Positions 1-8,501 of a DNA stretch of 64,000 nt are shown here, piece by piece; positions within the stretch are counted from its first letter, which is position 1, and the number at the start of each line of letters is the position of its first letter. The translations under genes were made by a program, and so were the position numbers. The notes under the pieces are model-generated. The model had not been told where the DNA came from. It was given only the letters and a program-made list of their open reading frames with translations, and searched no databases. This DNA is from Acetobacterium fimetarium (GTDB lineage: Bacteria; Bacillota; Clostridia; Eubacteriales; Eubacteriaceae). The stretch lies in assembly GCF_014284475.1 (NCBI RefSeq), contig NZ_WJBC01000011.1, positions 46,258 through 110,257 on the forward strand. The letters are read 5' to 3'.

Positions 1-1
1 T

Positions 2-244
2 GTTGCCGGGTGTAAAACGGGGATCAGCAGTCATACAAAAACAGAATATCCCAATTCACAGGCCCATGAGGATCAGGAAGGTTTTCTGGTTTTGGATGGA
101 ACCGGATGGGCCAAGGTTGGTGATCAGGAATTTAAACTTGAACCGGAAACGGCGTTCATTGTTCCGGCTGGGGTCCAACATGCGATCAAGAGGGATGAAA
201 ATTCAGTAGACTTAAGGGTATTCTGGTTTCACGCGGCGATCTGA
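2..244 (+). CDS. Cupin-domain protein, C-terminal part (cut by window edge)
   Basis: The reading frame is open from the window edge and ends at TGA 242-244, giving the last 80 residues of a protein. The visible part is a cupin barrel: SSHTKTEYPNSQAHEDQEG carries the His and Glu pattern of cupin motif 1, followed by GTGWAKVGDQEFKLEPET, then the motif 2-like segment FIVPAGVQHAIKR with its Pro-Gly and His. Cupins of this size are small metal-binding sugar isomerases, dioxygenases or sensors; the substrate cannot be read. The gene ends about 160 bp before the RuBisCO-like protein gene, on the same strand, but a promoter-like sequence lies between them. Confidence 0.7.
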   Translation, partial: VAGCKTGISSHTKTEYPNSQAHEDQEGFLVLDGTGWAKVGDQEFKLEPETAFIVPAGVQHAIKRDENSVDLRVFWFHAAI

Positions 245-273
245 AAAAAGATTGATTGAAAATATTTTCCATA

Positions 274-302
274 TTGATAATATTTCCAACGGCGACTAGA
301 AT
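274..302 (+). promoter_or_regulatory. Putative sigma-70 promoter for the RuBisCO-like protein
   Basis: A -35-like TTGATA (274-279) and a -10-like TAGAAT (297-302) are separated by 17 bp, about 100 bp upstream of the ATG at 405. Matches are partial (5/6 each), so this is a plausible call only. Confidence 0.4.
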
Positions 303-404
303 AGAGTCAAGGATACTATTTACGGCATAACCAGAAATTATTGCCATGGAAAATAGTAAAAAACAAACCTAATTCAAACACTTTAAAAAGTGATGGAGGA
401 AAAA

Positions 405-1739
405 ATGAACAGACTGTATAGTAATGTGTTGAACAAACTTTATGAAGGTGCAGATGTTGAAAACCTGATCGTTGCAACTTATTTGGTTGGAGCAGAAAAG
501 GATGAAGATCCAATTTTAAAGGCAGCGAGTATTGCCATTGAACAAACAACCGGCTCATGGGTAGACGTTCCCGGCGAAACCGATGAAATCAGAGAAGGAT
601 ATGCCGGCAAAACAATCGGGGTATATGAAGTACCTGATTTTGAATTGAAAATGGATCTTGATAAAACGGTGCCTGAAGGTGGAATGCGATTCTATATTAT
701 GAGAATCGGTTTCCCGGTTGATAATATTGATGATAACCTGCCATTGTTCTTCGCTACCGTAACAGGGAACATTACAGCGATGCCTTATTTGAAACTTCTG
801 GATGTTGATTTCCCTAAAAGCTTTGTGAAAAAATTCAAAGGACCAAAATTTGGGATCAAGGGAGTCAGAGATCTTTTAGGTGTTTATGACAGACCGTTAT
901 TAAATAACATGATCAAGCCATGTACCGGATACACACCGGAAGTTGGCGCAAAATTATTCTATGATGCGGCAGTCGGCGGCGTTGATATCATCAAAGATGA
1001 TGAATTGATCGGCGGCGACAGAGTTTTCAACAAACTTGAAGATCGCGTTAAAATGAATATGGCCGCTGCTGCCAAAGCCGATGCCGTTAAAGGTGAAAAA
1101 ACAATTTACACGGTTAACATCACCGATGAAATTTCAAGACTGAAAGACAATGCGCTAAGAGCAATCGCAGCAGGTGCCAACGGGATCATGGTTGATGTCT
1201 TTGGAATTGGCTTGTCAGCGCTGAGAGATTTGGCCGAAGACCCAAGAATCAATGTTCCGATTTTGGCGCATTGCTGCTTCGGCGGAGCTCAATCAGTAGC
1301 CAAATATCAAGGTGTCAGCTCAGTGGTATTAACAAAATTAACCAGAATGTGCGGCGCGGATATCATCCTGATTGAAGCACCATGGGGTAAATTTGATAAT
1401 CTTGAAAACAAATATATCTCAAGAGTCATCGCCTGCACCGGCAAATTATACGACATGAACACATCCGTGCCATTCATGGGCGGCGGTGTAATTGAAGGCT
1501 TAATTCCGACCATTCTTGACAAAACCGGAAATGACTGTTTGCTGGGTGTCGGAGCCGCGATTCATGGCCATCCACAGGGACCAGAAAAGGGCGCAGTCGC
1601 ATTCAGACAGGCAATTGATGCCTACATGAATGGTCAGGATCTGGAAGAAGCCGGCAGAGAACATGAAGAACTGGGCGTTGCATTAGCTAAATGGGGCGTT
1701 TTCGGAAAAGACAACGTTAAGAAAAACTATCTGATCTAA
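405..1739 (+). CDS. RuBisCO-like protein (form IV-type large subunit homologue)
   Basis: A 444-residue protein with the RuBisCO large-subunit fold: N-terminal alpha/beta domain (about 1-140), then a TIM barrel. The start at 405 is chosen because GGAGG lies just upstream at 395-399. The metal-site motif GGVDIIKDDE is intact (Lys197, Asp199, Glu200, matching the carbamylated Lys, Asp and Glu of true RuBisCO). Lys171 of IKP matches RuBisCO K175, but the next catalytic Lys (K177) is Cys173, and the HR pair of strand 5 is His289-Cys290. A carboxylase is therefore unlikely. Family members of this kind act as enolase, isomerase or decarboxylase in methylthioribulose or sugar-acid metabolism; the reaction here is not known. 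It is monocistronic, followed by a strong terminator. Confidence 0.88.
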   Translation: MNRLYSNVLNKLYEGADVENLIVATYLVGAEKDEDPILKAASIAIEQTTGSWVDVPGETDEIREGYAGKTIGVYEVPDFELKMDLDKTVPEGGMRFYIMRIGFPVDNIDDNLPLFFATVTGNITAMPYLKLLDVDFPKSFVKKFKGPKFGIKGVRDLLGVYDRPLLNNMIKPCTGYTPEVGAKLFYDAAVGGVDIIKDDELIGGDRVFNKLEDRVKMNMAAAAKADAVKGEKTIYTVNITDEISRLKDNALRAIAAGANGIMVDVFGIGLSALRDLAEDPRINVPILAHCCFGGAQSVAKYQGVSSVVLTKLTRMCGADIILIEAPWGKFDNLENKYISRVIACTGKLYDMNTSVPFMGGGVIEGLIPTILDKTGNDCLLGVGAAIHGHPQGPEKGAVAFRQAIDAYMNGQDLEEAGREHEELGVALAKWGVFGKDNVKKNYLI

Positions 1740-1740
1740 C

Positions 1741-1842
1741 GATAACTTTTACCCTTATTTAAGTTATCGCTTGGGCTTGAAAATATTATTATAAAAGAAC
1801 CGCTAAACTTTTTCATGGTTAAAGTTTAGCGGTTCTTTTTTT
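1741..1842. terminator. Bidirectional intrinsic terminator between the RuBisCO-like gene and metA
   Basis: A 15-bp perfect stem (GAACCGCTAAACTTT at 1798-1812 with its complement at 1821-1835) is followed by seven T on the plus strand; an A run on its left gives a T run for leftward transcripts from metA. A weaker hairpin (GATAACTT, 1741-1748, with 1761-1768) precedes it. Confidence 0.85.
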
Positions 1843-1864
1843 CATGAAGCGTATTTTTGATCCC

Positions 1865-2788
1865 TTAAAACTCAGAGATTGCGGTATTGTCAAACGGCGT
1901 TTCCTGATAGACGTAGTAATTCAGCCAGTTGCAAAACAGCAGGTTGGCATGCCCGCGCCAGCGGACGACCGGGGGCTGGGTGGGATCATCATTTGGGTAA
2001 TAGTTCTTGGGAACATTGATTGGTTTGCCCTGGGAAATATCGCGATCATATTCGCCTTTCAGGGTTTCCGGGTCATATTCGCTGTGGCCGGTCACAAAAA
2101 TCTGCCGGCCTTCATGCGCCATGACGATGTAGACACCCGCTTCATCGGAAGCAGCCATGATCTCCAGATCGGGATGCGCCGCGATGGGTTCACGATCGAT
2201 ACCGGTGTGACGGGAATGCGGCACAAAAAAAACATCGTCAAAACCACGGAATAGTTTCACGAAGGCTTTCTCCAGGTGATGCTCGAAGACACCAAAGACT
2301 TTGTTGGGCAGCAACTGTTTGGGAATGCCATAATGGTGATAAAGCCCGGCCTGGGCCCCCCAGCAGATATGAAGGGTGGAGAAGGCATTGGTTTTGCTCC
2401 AGTCCATGATTTTGGTCAGTTCCTCCCAGTAGTCGACTTCTTCAAATTCAAGCGTTTCGATGGGCGCACCGGTAATGATCAGTCCGTCAAAGCGCTGGTC
2501 TTTAATGTCCTCAAAATACGAATAGAAGGTACCCAGATGTTCGGAAGAAGTGTGGGTGCTTTCATGGGTTTTCGTCTGCAGCAGCGTAACCTCGATTTGA
2601 AGCGGGGTATTTCCCAATAACCTCAGTAGCTGCGTTTCAGTTGCTATTTTCGTGGGCATGAGATTCAGAATGGCAATTTTCAAAGGGCGGATATCCTGCT
2701 GACTGGCCCGGTTTATATCCATGACAAAAATGTTCTCATTCGTCAGAATCTCGCTGGCAGGCAGGTTGTTGGGAATGCGTATCGGCAT
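1865..2788 (-). CDS. metA: Homoserine O-acetyltransferase, MetA fold
   Basis: A 307-residue MetA-family enzyme that activates homoserine for methionine synthesis in the cytoplasm. The start MPIRIPNN at 2788 is chosen because AGGAGAAC lies just upstream; a longer frame to 2875 has no ribosome site and no homology. The catalytic Cys142 is in the HICWGAQAG motif. Residue 111, the reported selector of acyl donor in this family, is Glu (GAPIE), the form associated with acetyl-CoA rather than succinyl-CoA; this fits the neighbouring O-acetylhomoserine sulfhydrylase. Transcribed leftward downstream of metY, from which it is separated by a long palindrome. Confidence 0.93.
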   Translation of the reverse strand: MPIRIPNNLPASEILTNENIFVMDINRASQQDIRPLKIAILNLMPTKIATETQLLRLLGNTPLQIEVTLLQTKTHESTHTSSEHLGTFYSYFEDIKDQRFDGLIITGAPIETLEFEEVDYWEELTKIMDWSKTNAFSTLHICWGAQAGLYHHYGIPKQLLPNKVFGVFEHHLEKAFVKLFRGFDDVFFVPHSRHTGIDREPIAAHPDLEIMAASDEAGVYIVMAHEGRQIFVTGHSEYDPETLKGEYDRDISQGKPINVPKNYYPNDDPTQPPVVRWRGHANLLFCNWLNYYVYQETPFDNTAISEF

Positions 2789-2853
2789 ATTTGTTCTCCT
2801 TAATAGAGTAGTTTTCAGGTAATTGCGAAATTTAAAATAATCGAACAATGGTT

Positions 2854-2960
2854 GCTTTGATGGCGGTTTACACAAACAATTGTGTAACGTGTAGGCGAAC
2901 AGTCGATAGACTGTCCGCCGTACAGTGTAAAAATTGTTTCGTGTAAACCGGCAGCGAAGC
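2854..2960. repeat. Long imperfect palindrome between metY and metA
   Basis: Arms starting GGTTTACAC (2865-2873) and ending GTGTAAACC (2941-2949) form an imperfect hairpin of about 107 bases, extended outward by GCTTTGAT/GCAGCGAAGC-like arms and inward by AACAGTC-GATA-GACTGT. It has no T run on either strand, so it is not a standard terminator. It could be a processing or stability stem in a metY-metA transcript, or a palindromic repeat insertion. Confidence 0.6.
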
Positions 2961-2992
2961 TTGCAGTCGTTTCGCTATGACCTGAGCGTCGG

Positions 2993-4279
2993 TTAGATAA
3001 TGGCTTTAGTTAACGCCTGATCCAGATCAGCGATGATATCGTCGCTGTGTTCAAGGCCGATGGACAGACGAATCATATCTTCGGTAATGCCGGCGGCGAT
3101 CAGTTCATCACCGGAAAGCTGCTGATGCGTCGTGGTAGCCGGATGGATAACCAGGGATTTGGCATCGGCAACATTGGCCAGATGGGTGAACAGCTCAAGG
3201 CTGTCAATGAATTTACGGGCAGCTTTAATACCGCCTTTGATACCGAAAGTGAAAATTGAGCCGGGACCTTTTTTAAAATATTCATCAGATAAGGCTTTAT
3301 AGGGATTGCCAGGCAAAGATGGATAATTTACCCAGGTTACCTGTGGGTGTTTGGATAAAAACGAGACAACCTTTTTCGTGTTTTCCAGATGTCGGTCCAA
3401 ACGCAGCGAGAGCGTTTCCAGACCCTGCAGAAGCAGGAACGCATTGAACGGGCTGAGACACGCACCGGTATCGCGCAGCAGCTGAACCCGGGCTTTTGTA
3501 ATAAATGCGGCCGCACCGCAATCGGTAGCATAAACAATGCCGTGATAACTGTCATCAGGCGTTGTAAAGAGCGGGAACTTACCGCTGGCGGCCCAGTCAA
3601 AGGTACCGCCGTCGACAACAATACCGCCGATGGTAGTGCCGTGTCCGCCGATGAATTTAGTGGCCGAATAGACGATAATATCGGCGCCAAAATCCAGCGG
3701 TCTGAACAAATACGGCGTTGCGAAGGTGTTGTCCACAATCAGAGGAATGCCGTTATCGTGAGCAATCCTGGCGACGGCTTTGACATCGACGATGTTGATG
3801 GCCGGATTTCCCAGTGATTCGATATAGATTGCCTTGGTGTTTTCAGTGATGGCTGATCGGAAATTCTCGGGATCATCCGGGTTAACAAAGGCGGTTTTAA
3901 TGCCAAGACGGGGAAGGGTTGAATTCAAAAGGTTATAGGTGCCGCCATAAAGGGTGGACGCAGCCACCAACTCGTCGCCGGTACCGGCAAGGTTAAGAAT
4001 TGCCGCGGTGATGGCAGCGGAACCGGAGGCAAACGCCAGCGCGCCAACACCACCTTCCAGAAGGGCCATGCGTTCTTCCAGAACATTGTTAGTCGGGTTC
4101 ATAATACGGGTATAGATATTACCGGGCTCTTTCAAACCAAATAGATTTTCCGCATGTTCGCTGTTATCAAAAACGTAAGATGTCGTCTGATAGATGGGAA
4201 CAGCTACCGCATGAGTTGTGGGATCGGGTGTTTGACCGCCATGAAGTTGTAAAGTTTCGAATTTTCTTGTTTCAGCCAT
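2993..4279 (-). CDS. metY: O-acetylhomoserine sulfhydrylase (aminocarboxypropyltransferase)
   Basis: A 428-residue PLP enzyme of the Cys/Met metabolism (gamma family), of the longer type (about 430 residues) typical of MetY rather than MetB/MetC. It makes homocysteine from O-acetylhomoserine and sulfide. The PLP lysine is in [12 protein letters not shown]; the substrate/PLP loop [11 protein letters not shown] and the [13 protein letters not shown] segment near the C terminus are typical. Start at 4279 is preceded by AAGGAGAT. It is the first gene of a leftward metY-metA pair, giving direct sulfhydrylation to methionine. The upstream 350 bp holds no recognisable SAM riboswitch. Confidence 0.94.
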   Translation of the reverse strand: MAETRKFETLQLHGGQTPDPTTHAVAVPIYQTTSYVFDNSEHAENLFGLKEPGNIYTRIMNPTNNVLEERMALLEGGVGALAFASGSAAITAAILNLAGTGDELVAASTLYGGTYNLLNSTLPRLGIKTAFVNPDDPENFRSAITENTKAIYIESLGNPAINIVDVKAVARIAHDNGIPLIVDNTFATPYLFRPLDFGADIIVYSATKFIGGHGTTIGGIVVDGGTFDWAASGKFPLFTTPDDSYHGIVYATDCGAAAFITKARVQLLRDTGACLSPFNAFLLLQGLETLSLRLDRHLENTKKVVSFLSKHPQVTWVNYPSLPGNPYKALSDEYFKKGPGSIFTFGIKGGIKAARKFIDSLELFTHLANVADAKSLVIHPATTTHQQLSGDELIAAGITEDMIRLSIGLEHSDDIIADLDQALTKAII

Positions 4280-4545
4280 TGTCGTATCTCCTTAATAATT
4301 TCTTTATGGTTACCGTGTGAAAAGCCAACTGGAGTTCAGAATTCTTATTACATATCATTCCAGTAGGAATTATGCGTAATATACCATAAAAAGCAAGTCG
4401 CTGTCAACATTTATCTCAGTTAGAATGGGTGTGAAAGGGTGTAGACACAAAAGACGCCTGGCTGCGGATCAATAGGATTTCAATGATAGACGCGTAAGCG
4501 GATGGCCCGGAATAGAAAAAATCAGAAAACTTGAAAATTATTCAT

Positions 4546-4574
4546 TTGACATTAATAAAAAACAAGTCTATAAT
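4546..4574 (+). promoter_or_regulatory. Consensus sigma-70 promoter of the aroF-tyrA operon
   Basis: Perfect TTGACA (4546-4551) and perfect TATAAT (4569-4574) with the ideal 17-bp spacer. It lies 67 bp upstream of the leader peptide ATG, so the leader, attenuator and aroF-tyrA form one transcript. Confidence 0.85.
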
Positions 4575-4641
4575 GAACGGAAATACAGATTATGCTAATG
4601 AGAGCGTGGGGAGACCCATATTGAATCTCGAGAGGAATATC

Positions 4642-4764
4642 ATGAAAGATTTAAAAAGCAACTTAAATTCATATTATTATAACTTTACCCAAAGCTATTG
4701 GTATTTTAGCTTTGGTTATTTTACATGCCATGAATTAAGTTCCTTTGAGAATCCAAACCCATAA
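4642..4764 (+). CDS. Aromatic-rich leader peptide controlling aroF-tyrA
   Basis: A 40-residue peptide starting at ATG 4642 after AGAGG. Its core SYYYNFTQSYWYFSFGYF has six Tyr, four Phe and one Trp in 18 residues, far beyond chance. It sits between a consensus promoter and an intrinsic terminator ahead of a DAHP synthase gene, the classic layout of ribosome-mediated attenuation: starvation for charged aromatic tRNAs would stall the ribosome on this run and let an antiterminator form. A strong hairpin (CCAAAGCT, 4689-4696, with AGCTTTGG, 4708-4715) lies within the aromatic codons. It has no other likely function. Confidence 0.85.
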   Translation: MKDLKSNLNSYYYNFTQSYWYFSFGYFTCHELSSFENPNP

Positions 4765-4810
4765 GATATTTTTTAGAAACGCAGTTTGTGTTTTATAGAA
4801 ATTGATTTTT

Positions 4811-4840
4811 AGGAGGCTTCTAAGGAAGTCTCCTTTTTTT
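4811..4840 (+). terminator. Attenuator terminator ahead of aroF
   Basis: AGGAGGCTTC-TAAG-GAAGTCTCCT followed by seven T forms an intrinsic terminator between the leader peptide and aroF. Bases near 4739-4744 (TTCCTT) can pair with AAGGAA at 4822-4827, a possible antiterminator. It would abort transcription when aromatic amino acids are plentiful. Confidence 0.85.
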
Positions 4841-4913
4841 ATTCCCCGGTGCACAGGAAATAAAAATAGATGAATAGAACTGACCAACGATAAAAAAATA
4901 ATGGAGGAAAAAA

Positions 4914-5924
4914 ATGATAGTAGTTATCAAACCGAATACCGTAGATGAAGATGTCCAAAGGTTAATTAGAATGATTGAAGCACAAGGTGTGAGCATTCAC
5001 TATTCAAAAGGCATCGATCATACTATTTTGGGAATTGTTGGAGATACCACCCTGGTCGATGTTGAAAAAATTCGTTCAAATCAAATTGTGGAAAATGTAC
5101 TGCATGTTCAGGAACCCTACAAAAAAGCCAATCGACTGTTTCATCCGGACGATACCATTATTGATGTGAAAGGACGAAAAGTTGGCGAAGGAACGATCAG
5201 CATTATGGCAGGCCCCTGTTCTGTTGAAACGGAAGAACAGATCGTTTCGATTGCCAGGAGCGTCAAGGAATCCGGGGCGACTTTTCTTCGCGGAGGTGCA
5301 TTCAAACCGCGTACATCACCCTATGCATTTCAGGGATTGGGCTACGAAGGACTGGATCTTCTGAAGATTGCCCGAAAAGAAACTGGCCTGCCGATTGTCA
5401 GTGAACTGATGTCCCTGGAGCAATTGCCGGCTTTCGAGGATGTGGATATCATTCAGGTTGGGGCGAGAAATATGCAGAACTTTATTCTTTTGAGAGAATT
5501 GGGGAAAATAGATAAGCCCATTTTATTGAAAAGAGGAATGTGTGCCACCATGAAGGAATTCCTGATGTCGGCAGAATATATCATGAAAGAAGGCAATGAG
5601 AAGGTTATTCTGTGTGAACGCGGCATCCGGACATTTGAAACCGCCACCAGAAATACGCTGGATTTAAGCTGTGTTCCGGTTTTAAAGAAAAAGAGTCATT
5701 TGCCGGTCATTGTCGATCCAAGCCATGGAACCGGTCTTTCCTGGACAGTCGAAGCGTTATCCAAGGCGGCCATTGCAGTCGGTGCGGACGGCGTCATGGT
5801 GGAAGTGCACAATAACCCGGAAGAAGCACTTTGTGACGGTGAACAATCGATCACTCCGGCACAATTCGACAAAATCATGAAAACGCTGAAAAAATATGCG
5901 GAAATTGAAAACAAGGTGATGTAA
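4914..5924 (+). CDS. aroF: 3-deoxy-7-phosphoheptulonate (DAHP) synthase, type I beta with N-terminal regulatory domain
   Basis: A 336-residue enzyme joining phosphoenolpyruvate and erythrose 4-phosphate, the first step of aromatic synthesis. Residues 1-70 are a ferredoxin-like domain as in the Thermotoga and many Firmicute enzymes, where it gives Tyr/Phe feedback control; the barrel follows from about 80. Motifs: MAGPCSVE with the metal-binding Cys, FLRGGAFKPRTSPY, LLKRGMCATMKEF, VDPSHGTG and VMVEVHNNP. Start at 4914 follows GGAGG. Its stop overlaps the tyrA start by one base, so translation is coupled. Control by the aromatic leader peptide upstream fits a Tyr/Phe branch isoenzyme. Confidence 0.95.
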   Translation: MIVVIKPNTVDEDVQRLIRMIEAQGVSIHYSKGIDHTILGIVGDTTLVDVEKIRSNQIVENVLHVQEPYKKANRLFHPDDTIIDVKGRKVGEGTISIMAGPCSVETEEQIVSIARSVKESGATFLRGGAFKPRTSPYAFQGLGYEGLDLLKIARKETGLPIVSELMSLEQLPAFEDVDIIQVGARNMQNFILLRELGKIDKPILLKRGMCATMKEFLMSAEYIMKEGNEKVILCERGIRTFETATRNTLDLSCVPVLKKKSHLPVIVDPSHGTGLSWTVEALSKAAIAVGADGVMVEVHNNPEEALCDGEQSITPAQFDKIMKTLKKYAEIENKVM

Positions 5925-6817
5925 TGAAAAAAATAGAAGATTCCATCGTTGGTTTTATCGGCCTGGGTCTGATGGGCGGCGCACTGGCCATGGGACTCAG
6001 GAAACAGGGACCTGGAAAAATATTGGGTTATGATATCAAGCAGGCGGTTATCAAAGCGGCAACGGAACAGCATGTGATTGATGGCGGCAGCTCCGATTCG
6101 GCAGGACTTCGGGAAATGCTCCCGCAATGCGATCTGGTTTTCATCTGTCTGAGCCCGAAGGATACGTTGGCATTCTTGACCTCATATATGGAAGACTTCA
6201 AAACCGGCGCGGTCATTACGGACATCACCGGCGTAAAAGAAGTGATCATCAAAAATCTTGGTAATCACCTGCGAGAGGACATCGATTATATTCCCGGACA
6301 CCCGATGGCCGGGAGTGAAAAGGAAGGGTTTGGAAATGCGGATGACAGCATCTTCAAAAACCGCAATTATATTTTGACCCCGCTGCCGACAAATCAACCG
6401 GAAAATATTGAACTGATCAAAGCGATTGTCACCAAGCTGGGATTCAATCATATTGTTGAAACAACCTGTGCGATTCATGATGAAAAAATTGCTTTCACTT
6501 CGCAACTCTGCCATGTTATTGCGGCCGCACTGGTGGACTGTGAGGATGATCTTTCAATCACTGATTTCGAAGGCGGCAGCTTCGGAGATCTTACCCGCAT
6601 TGCCATGATCAATGCATCGATGTGGACCGAATTGTTTATGTGCAACCGGAAGAATCTGCTGCAGAATATTGAAAAATTCGAATCGAGTCTGGAAGAAATG
6701 AAGCGCATGATCAAGGAAGAAGAAGCGGCAGCATTAATCGAGCGGCTGACATCGGTGAGGGAAAAACGAATTGCGATGGGGGAGATCAGGAAGGCAAAAA
6801 CCTTAAAAAAGAAGTAA
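5924..6817 (+). CDS. tyrA: Prephenate dehydrogenase
   Basis: A 297-residue NAD(P)-dependent enzyme that oxidatively decarboxylates prephenate to 4-hydroxyphenylpyruvate for tyrosine. The N-terminal Rossmann motif is GFIGLGLMGGALAMGL (about 10-25); the catalytic His is in YIPGHPMAGSEKEGF; the C-terminal helical dimerisation domain begins near AIHDEKIAFTSQLCHVIA. There is no ACT domain at the C terminus, so feedback control probably rests on the DAHP synthase and the attenuator. The ATG overlaps the aroF stop (TAATG). Confidence 0.93.
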   Translation: MKKIEDSIVGFIGLGLMGGALAMGLRKQGPGKILGYDIKQAVIKAATEQHVIDGGSSDSAGLREMLPQCDLVFICLSPKDTLAFLTSYMEDFKTGAVITDITGVKEVIIKNLGNHLREDIDYIPGHPMAGSEKEGFGNADDSIFKNRNYILTPLPTNQPENIELIKAIVTKLGFNHIVETTCAIHDEKIAFTSQLCHVIAAALVDCEDDLSITDFEGGSFGDLTRIAMINASMWTELFMCNRKNLLQNIEKFESSLEEMKRMIKEEEAAALIERLTSVREKRIAMGEIRKAKTLKKK

Positions 6818-6875
6818 GTTTACTTAAGAAAAAACCCCTGAAAACAGTTTCATCAGATTGAAAAAGATAATGCTA

Positions 6876-6903
6876 TTGACTTAATTTCACTTCGGAGTAT
6901 ACT
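6876..6903 (+). promoter_or_regulatory. Putative promoter for the ArAE-like membrane protein
   Basis: TTGACT (6876-6881) and TATACT (6898-6903) with a 16-bp spacer. A start of transcription near 6910 would leave only about 8 bases before the GTG at 6918, which argues that translation begins further downstream. Confidence 0.55.
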
Positions 6904-6956
6904 CATGTTTATAACTTGTGGCTCAGCAAATTGACGAGCTGGAAGGGAGAAACCAA

Positions 6957-7574
6957 ATAGAAAACAGACGCAAAAAAATAAAAATATGTAATCTGCCATC
7001 GATTGGTATGAGAAACATAAAAACTGCTTTGGCGGTGTTCATTTGTGTAGCCGTATTTGCGATGATGGGTCCAAATTTCAATCCATTGTTTGCGGCAGTC
7101 GCAGCGGTCATCACGATGGAGTCCAATATTGAAGAAACGGTAGAGAGTGGATGGAACCGTATTTTAGGAACGATTATTGGCGGAGCGGCAGGAATGTTGG
7201 GCATTTTTATTTCTAATTTGATTCCGTTTGAATTTGGTTTTATCGCAGTTATTCCGTTAGGCGTAATGGGCCTGATCTACCTGTGCAATAATCTGAAAAA
7301 GCACGGCGCGATTACCATTGCCTGTGTGATGTTCATCAGTGTGATGACCACCTATTCCCAGGATTTGGGAAATTATATGCTGGCAGGAATGCGACTTTTG
7401 GAAACAGCATTTGGTATTATCGTTGCCTACTTGGTGAACCGCTTTATTAAGCTTCCAGAGTGCGATGCAGAAAAACAAAAAGATGAAAAGTCATTAGCGG
7501 CGCAAGAGAACATCAGCAATGATAGTAAAAAAATGAGACTATCAAGCCTGATAGCCATGATCCTTAAACCATAG
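6957..7574 (+). CDS. Aromatic acid exporter-like (ArAE_1 family) four-helix membrane protein
   Basis: About 205 residues with four membrane segments at the start of the FUSC/ArAE-type fold (MRNIKTALAVFICVAVFAMM, then FNPLFAAVAAVITMES, and two later hydrophobic blocks), ending in a charged cytosolic tail. Family members are uncharacterised half-size exporters. The start is uncertain: a GTG at 6918 has no ribosome site and may even precede the usable leader, while GGAAGGGAG (6941-6949) sits 7 bases before an ATA at 6957, and an ATG at 7008 has no ribosome site. I give 6957 as the position best supported by the ribosome site. Location after the tyrosine operon suggests, but does not show, aromatic substrates. 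Confidence 0.7.
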   Translation: MENRRKKIKICNLPSIGMRNIKTALAVFICVAVFAMMGPNFNPLFAAVAAVITMESNIEETVESGWNRILGTIIGGAAGMLGIFISNLIPFEFGFIAVIPLGVMGLIYLCNNLKKHGAITIACVMFISVMTTYSQDLGNYMLAGMRLLETAFGIIVAYLVNRFIKLPECDAEKQKDEKSLAAQENISNDSKKMRLSSLIAMILKP

Positions 7575-7646
7575 GTTTTACGTTGTTTCTAGATTTTTGT
7601 GACGTTTAGAAAGAATTTAAAATATAGATACCCCCTCCCCTTTAAA

Positions 7647-7680
7647 AAGAGACTACCGTAATGACGGTGGTCTTTTTTTT
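7647..7680 (+). terminator. Intrinsic terminator after the ArAE-like gene
   Basis: GACTACCGT-AATG-ACGGTGGTC stem followed by eight T. Confidence 0.85.
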
Positions 7681-7813
7681 ATGATCAAGACGAATTTGGA
7701 GACGAATACAACGATTAAACCGGAACCGTTTTCGGAAATCGCTGCGAAAAAAGATGGATTTTGGATAGAGTAAATTTTAGAAAGAAAAAACCTGGAGATA
7801 GATCAAAAGCGCG

Positions 7814-7877
7814 GATGAGCGACCCTAAAAATTGCAGACAATCGCGGTTGTTTTAGGGCCGCTTCTTATGGTACAAT
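7814..7877 (+). promoter_or_regulatory. Promoter with overlapping inverted repeat upstream of pabA
   Basis: An inverted repeat (CCCTAAAA at 7823-7830 and TTTTAGGG at 7851-7858, with GCG/CGC outside) overlaps a possible -35 TTGTTT (7848-7853), with a -10 TACAAT at 7872-7877. The overlap suggests an operator, but the regulator is unknown. Bases 7681-7813 hold nothing I can recognise. Confidence 0.4.
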
Positions 7878-7913
7878 ACGGCTCAACTATTATAATATAA
7901 GTGAGGTATAAAA

Positions 7914-8501
7914 TTGATTCTAATGATAGACAACTATGATTCTTTCACCTACAATTTGGTCCAGTATCTGGAAGGACTGAGTGCCGAGGTTGTTGTGAAA
8001 AGAAATGATAAAGTCACTATCGACGAAATTGCGTTAATGGAACCATCCATGATTGTTTTGTCACCGGGACCATGTACGCCCAATGAATCAGGAATTTGTT
8101 TAGAAGTTGTGGATGTTTTCAAGGGCCGGATACCAATATTGGGAATCTGTCTGGGTCACCAGATCATTGCTCAGGCCTTCGGGTGCCGGATTGTTAAAGC
8201 CAAAGAACCGGTTCACGGCAAAGTCGATGCGATTGCCCACAATAACACAGGTGTGTTTGAGGGGCTGAACAACCCATTGAAAGTCACCCGGTATCATTCG
8301 TTGGTGGTAGAAAATAAAGCGATTCCGGATTGTTTCGAAATTACCGCTAAAACCAAAGAGGCTGAGATCATGGGTTTGAAACACCGGGAATATCAAATCG
8401 AAGGGGTCCAGTTTCATCCGGAAGCGATCTTGACCGAAATGGGAATGGAATTGCTGGACAACTTTTTTCGTTCGGCAAAAGAAAAGGGGGCATTATGTTA
8501 A
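7914..8501 (+). CDS. pabA: Aminodeoxychorismate/anthranilate synthase glutamine amidotransferase component
   Basis: A 195-residue class I glutamine amidotransferase. It has the MIDNYDSFTYNLVQYL N terminus, LSPGPCTPNE, the nucleophile Cys in GICLGHQIIAQAFG, and the His-Glu pair in VQFHPEAILTE. It releases ammonia from glutamine for PabB. The start is TTG 7914, with GTGAGG 8 bases upstream; an ATG at 7923 is too far from the ribosome site. It overlaps pabB by 7 bases. In organisms with one such subunit it may also serve TrpE. Confidence 0.93.
   Translation: MILMIDNYDSFTYNLVQYLEGLSAEVVVKRNDKVTIDEIALMEPSMIVLSPGPCTPNESGICLEVVDVFKGRIPILGICLGHQIIAQAFGCRIVKAKEPVHGKVDAIAHNNTGVFEGLNNPLKVTRYHSLVVENKAIPDCFEITAKTKEAEIMGLKHREYQIEGVQFHPEAILTEMGMELLDNFFRSAKEKGALC

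Noticed and set aside
3..209. 68-residue plus-strand frame at the window start
   Set aside because: The frame one base away codes for a clear cupin domain ending at 244.
1844..2620. Plus-strand frames of 136 and 114 residues opposite metA
   Set aside because: They are antisense to a well-supported metA gene and show no family features.
4280..4440. SAM riboswitch or S-box upstream of metY
   Set aside because: No S-box core sequence or fitting stems were found.
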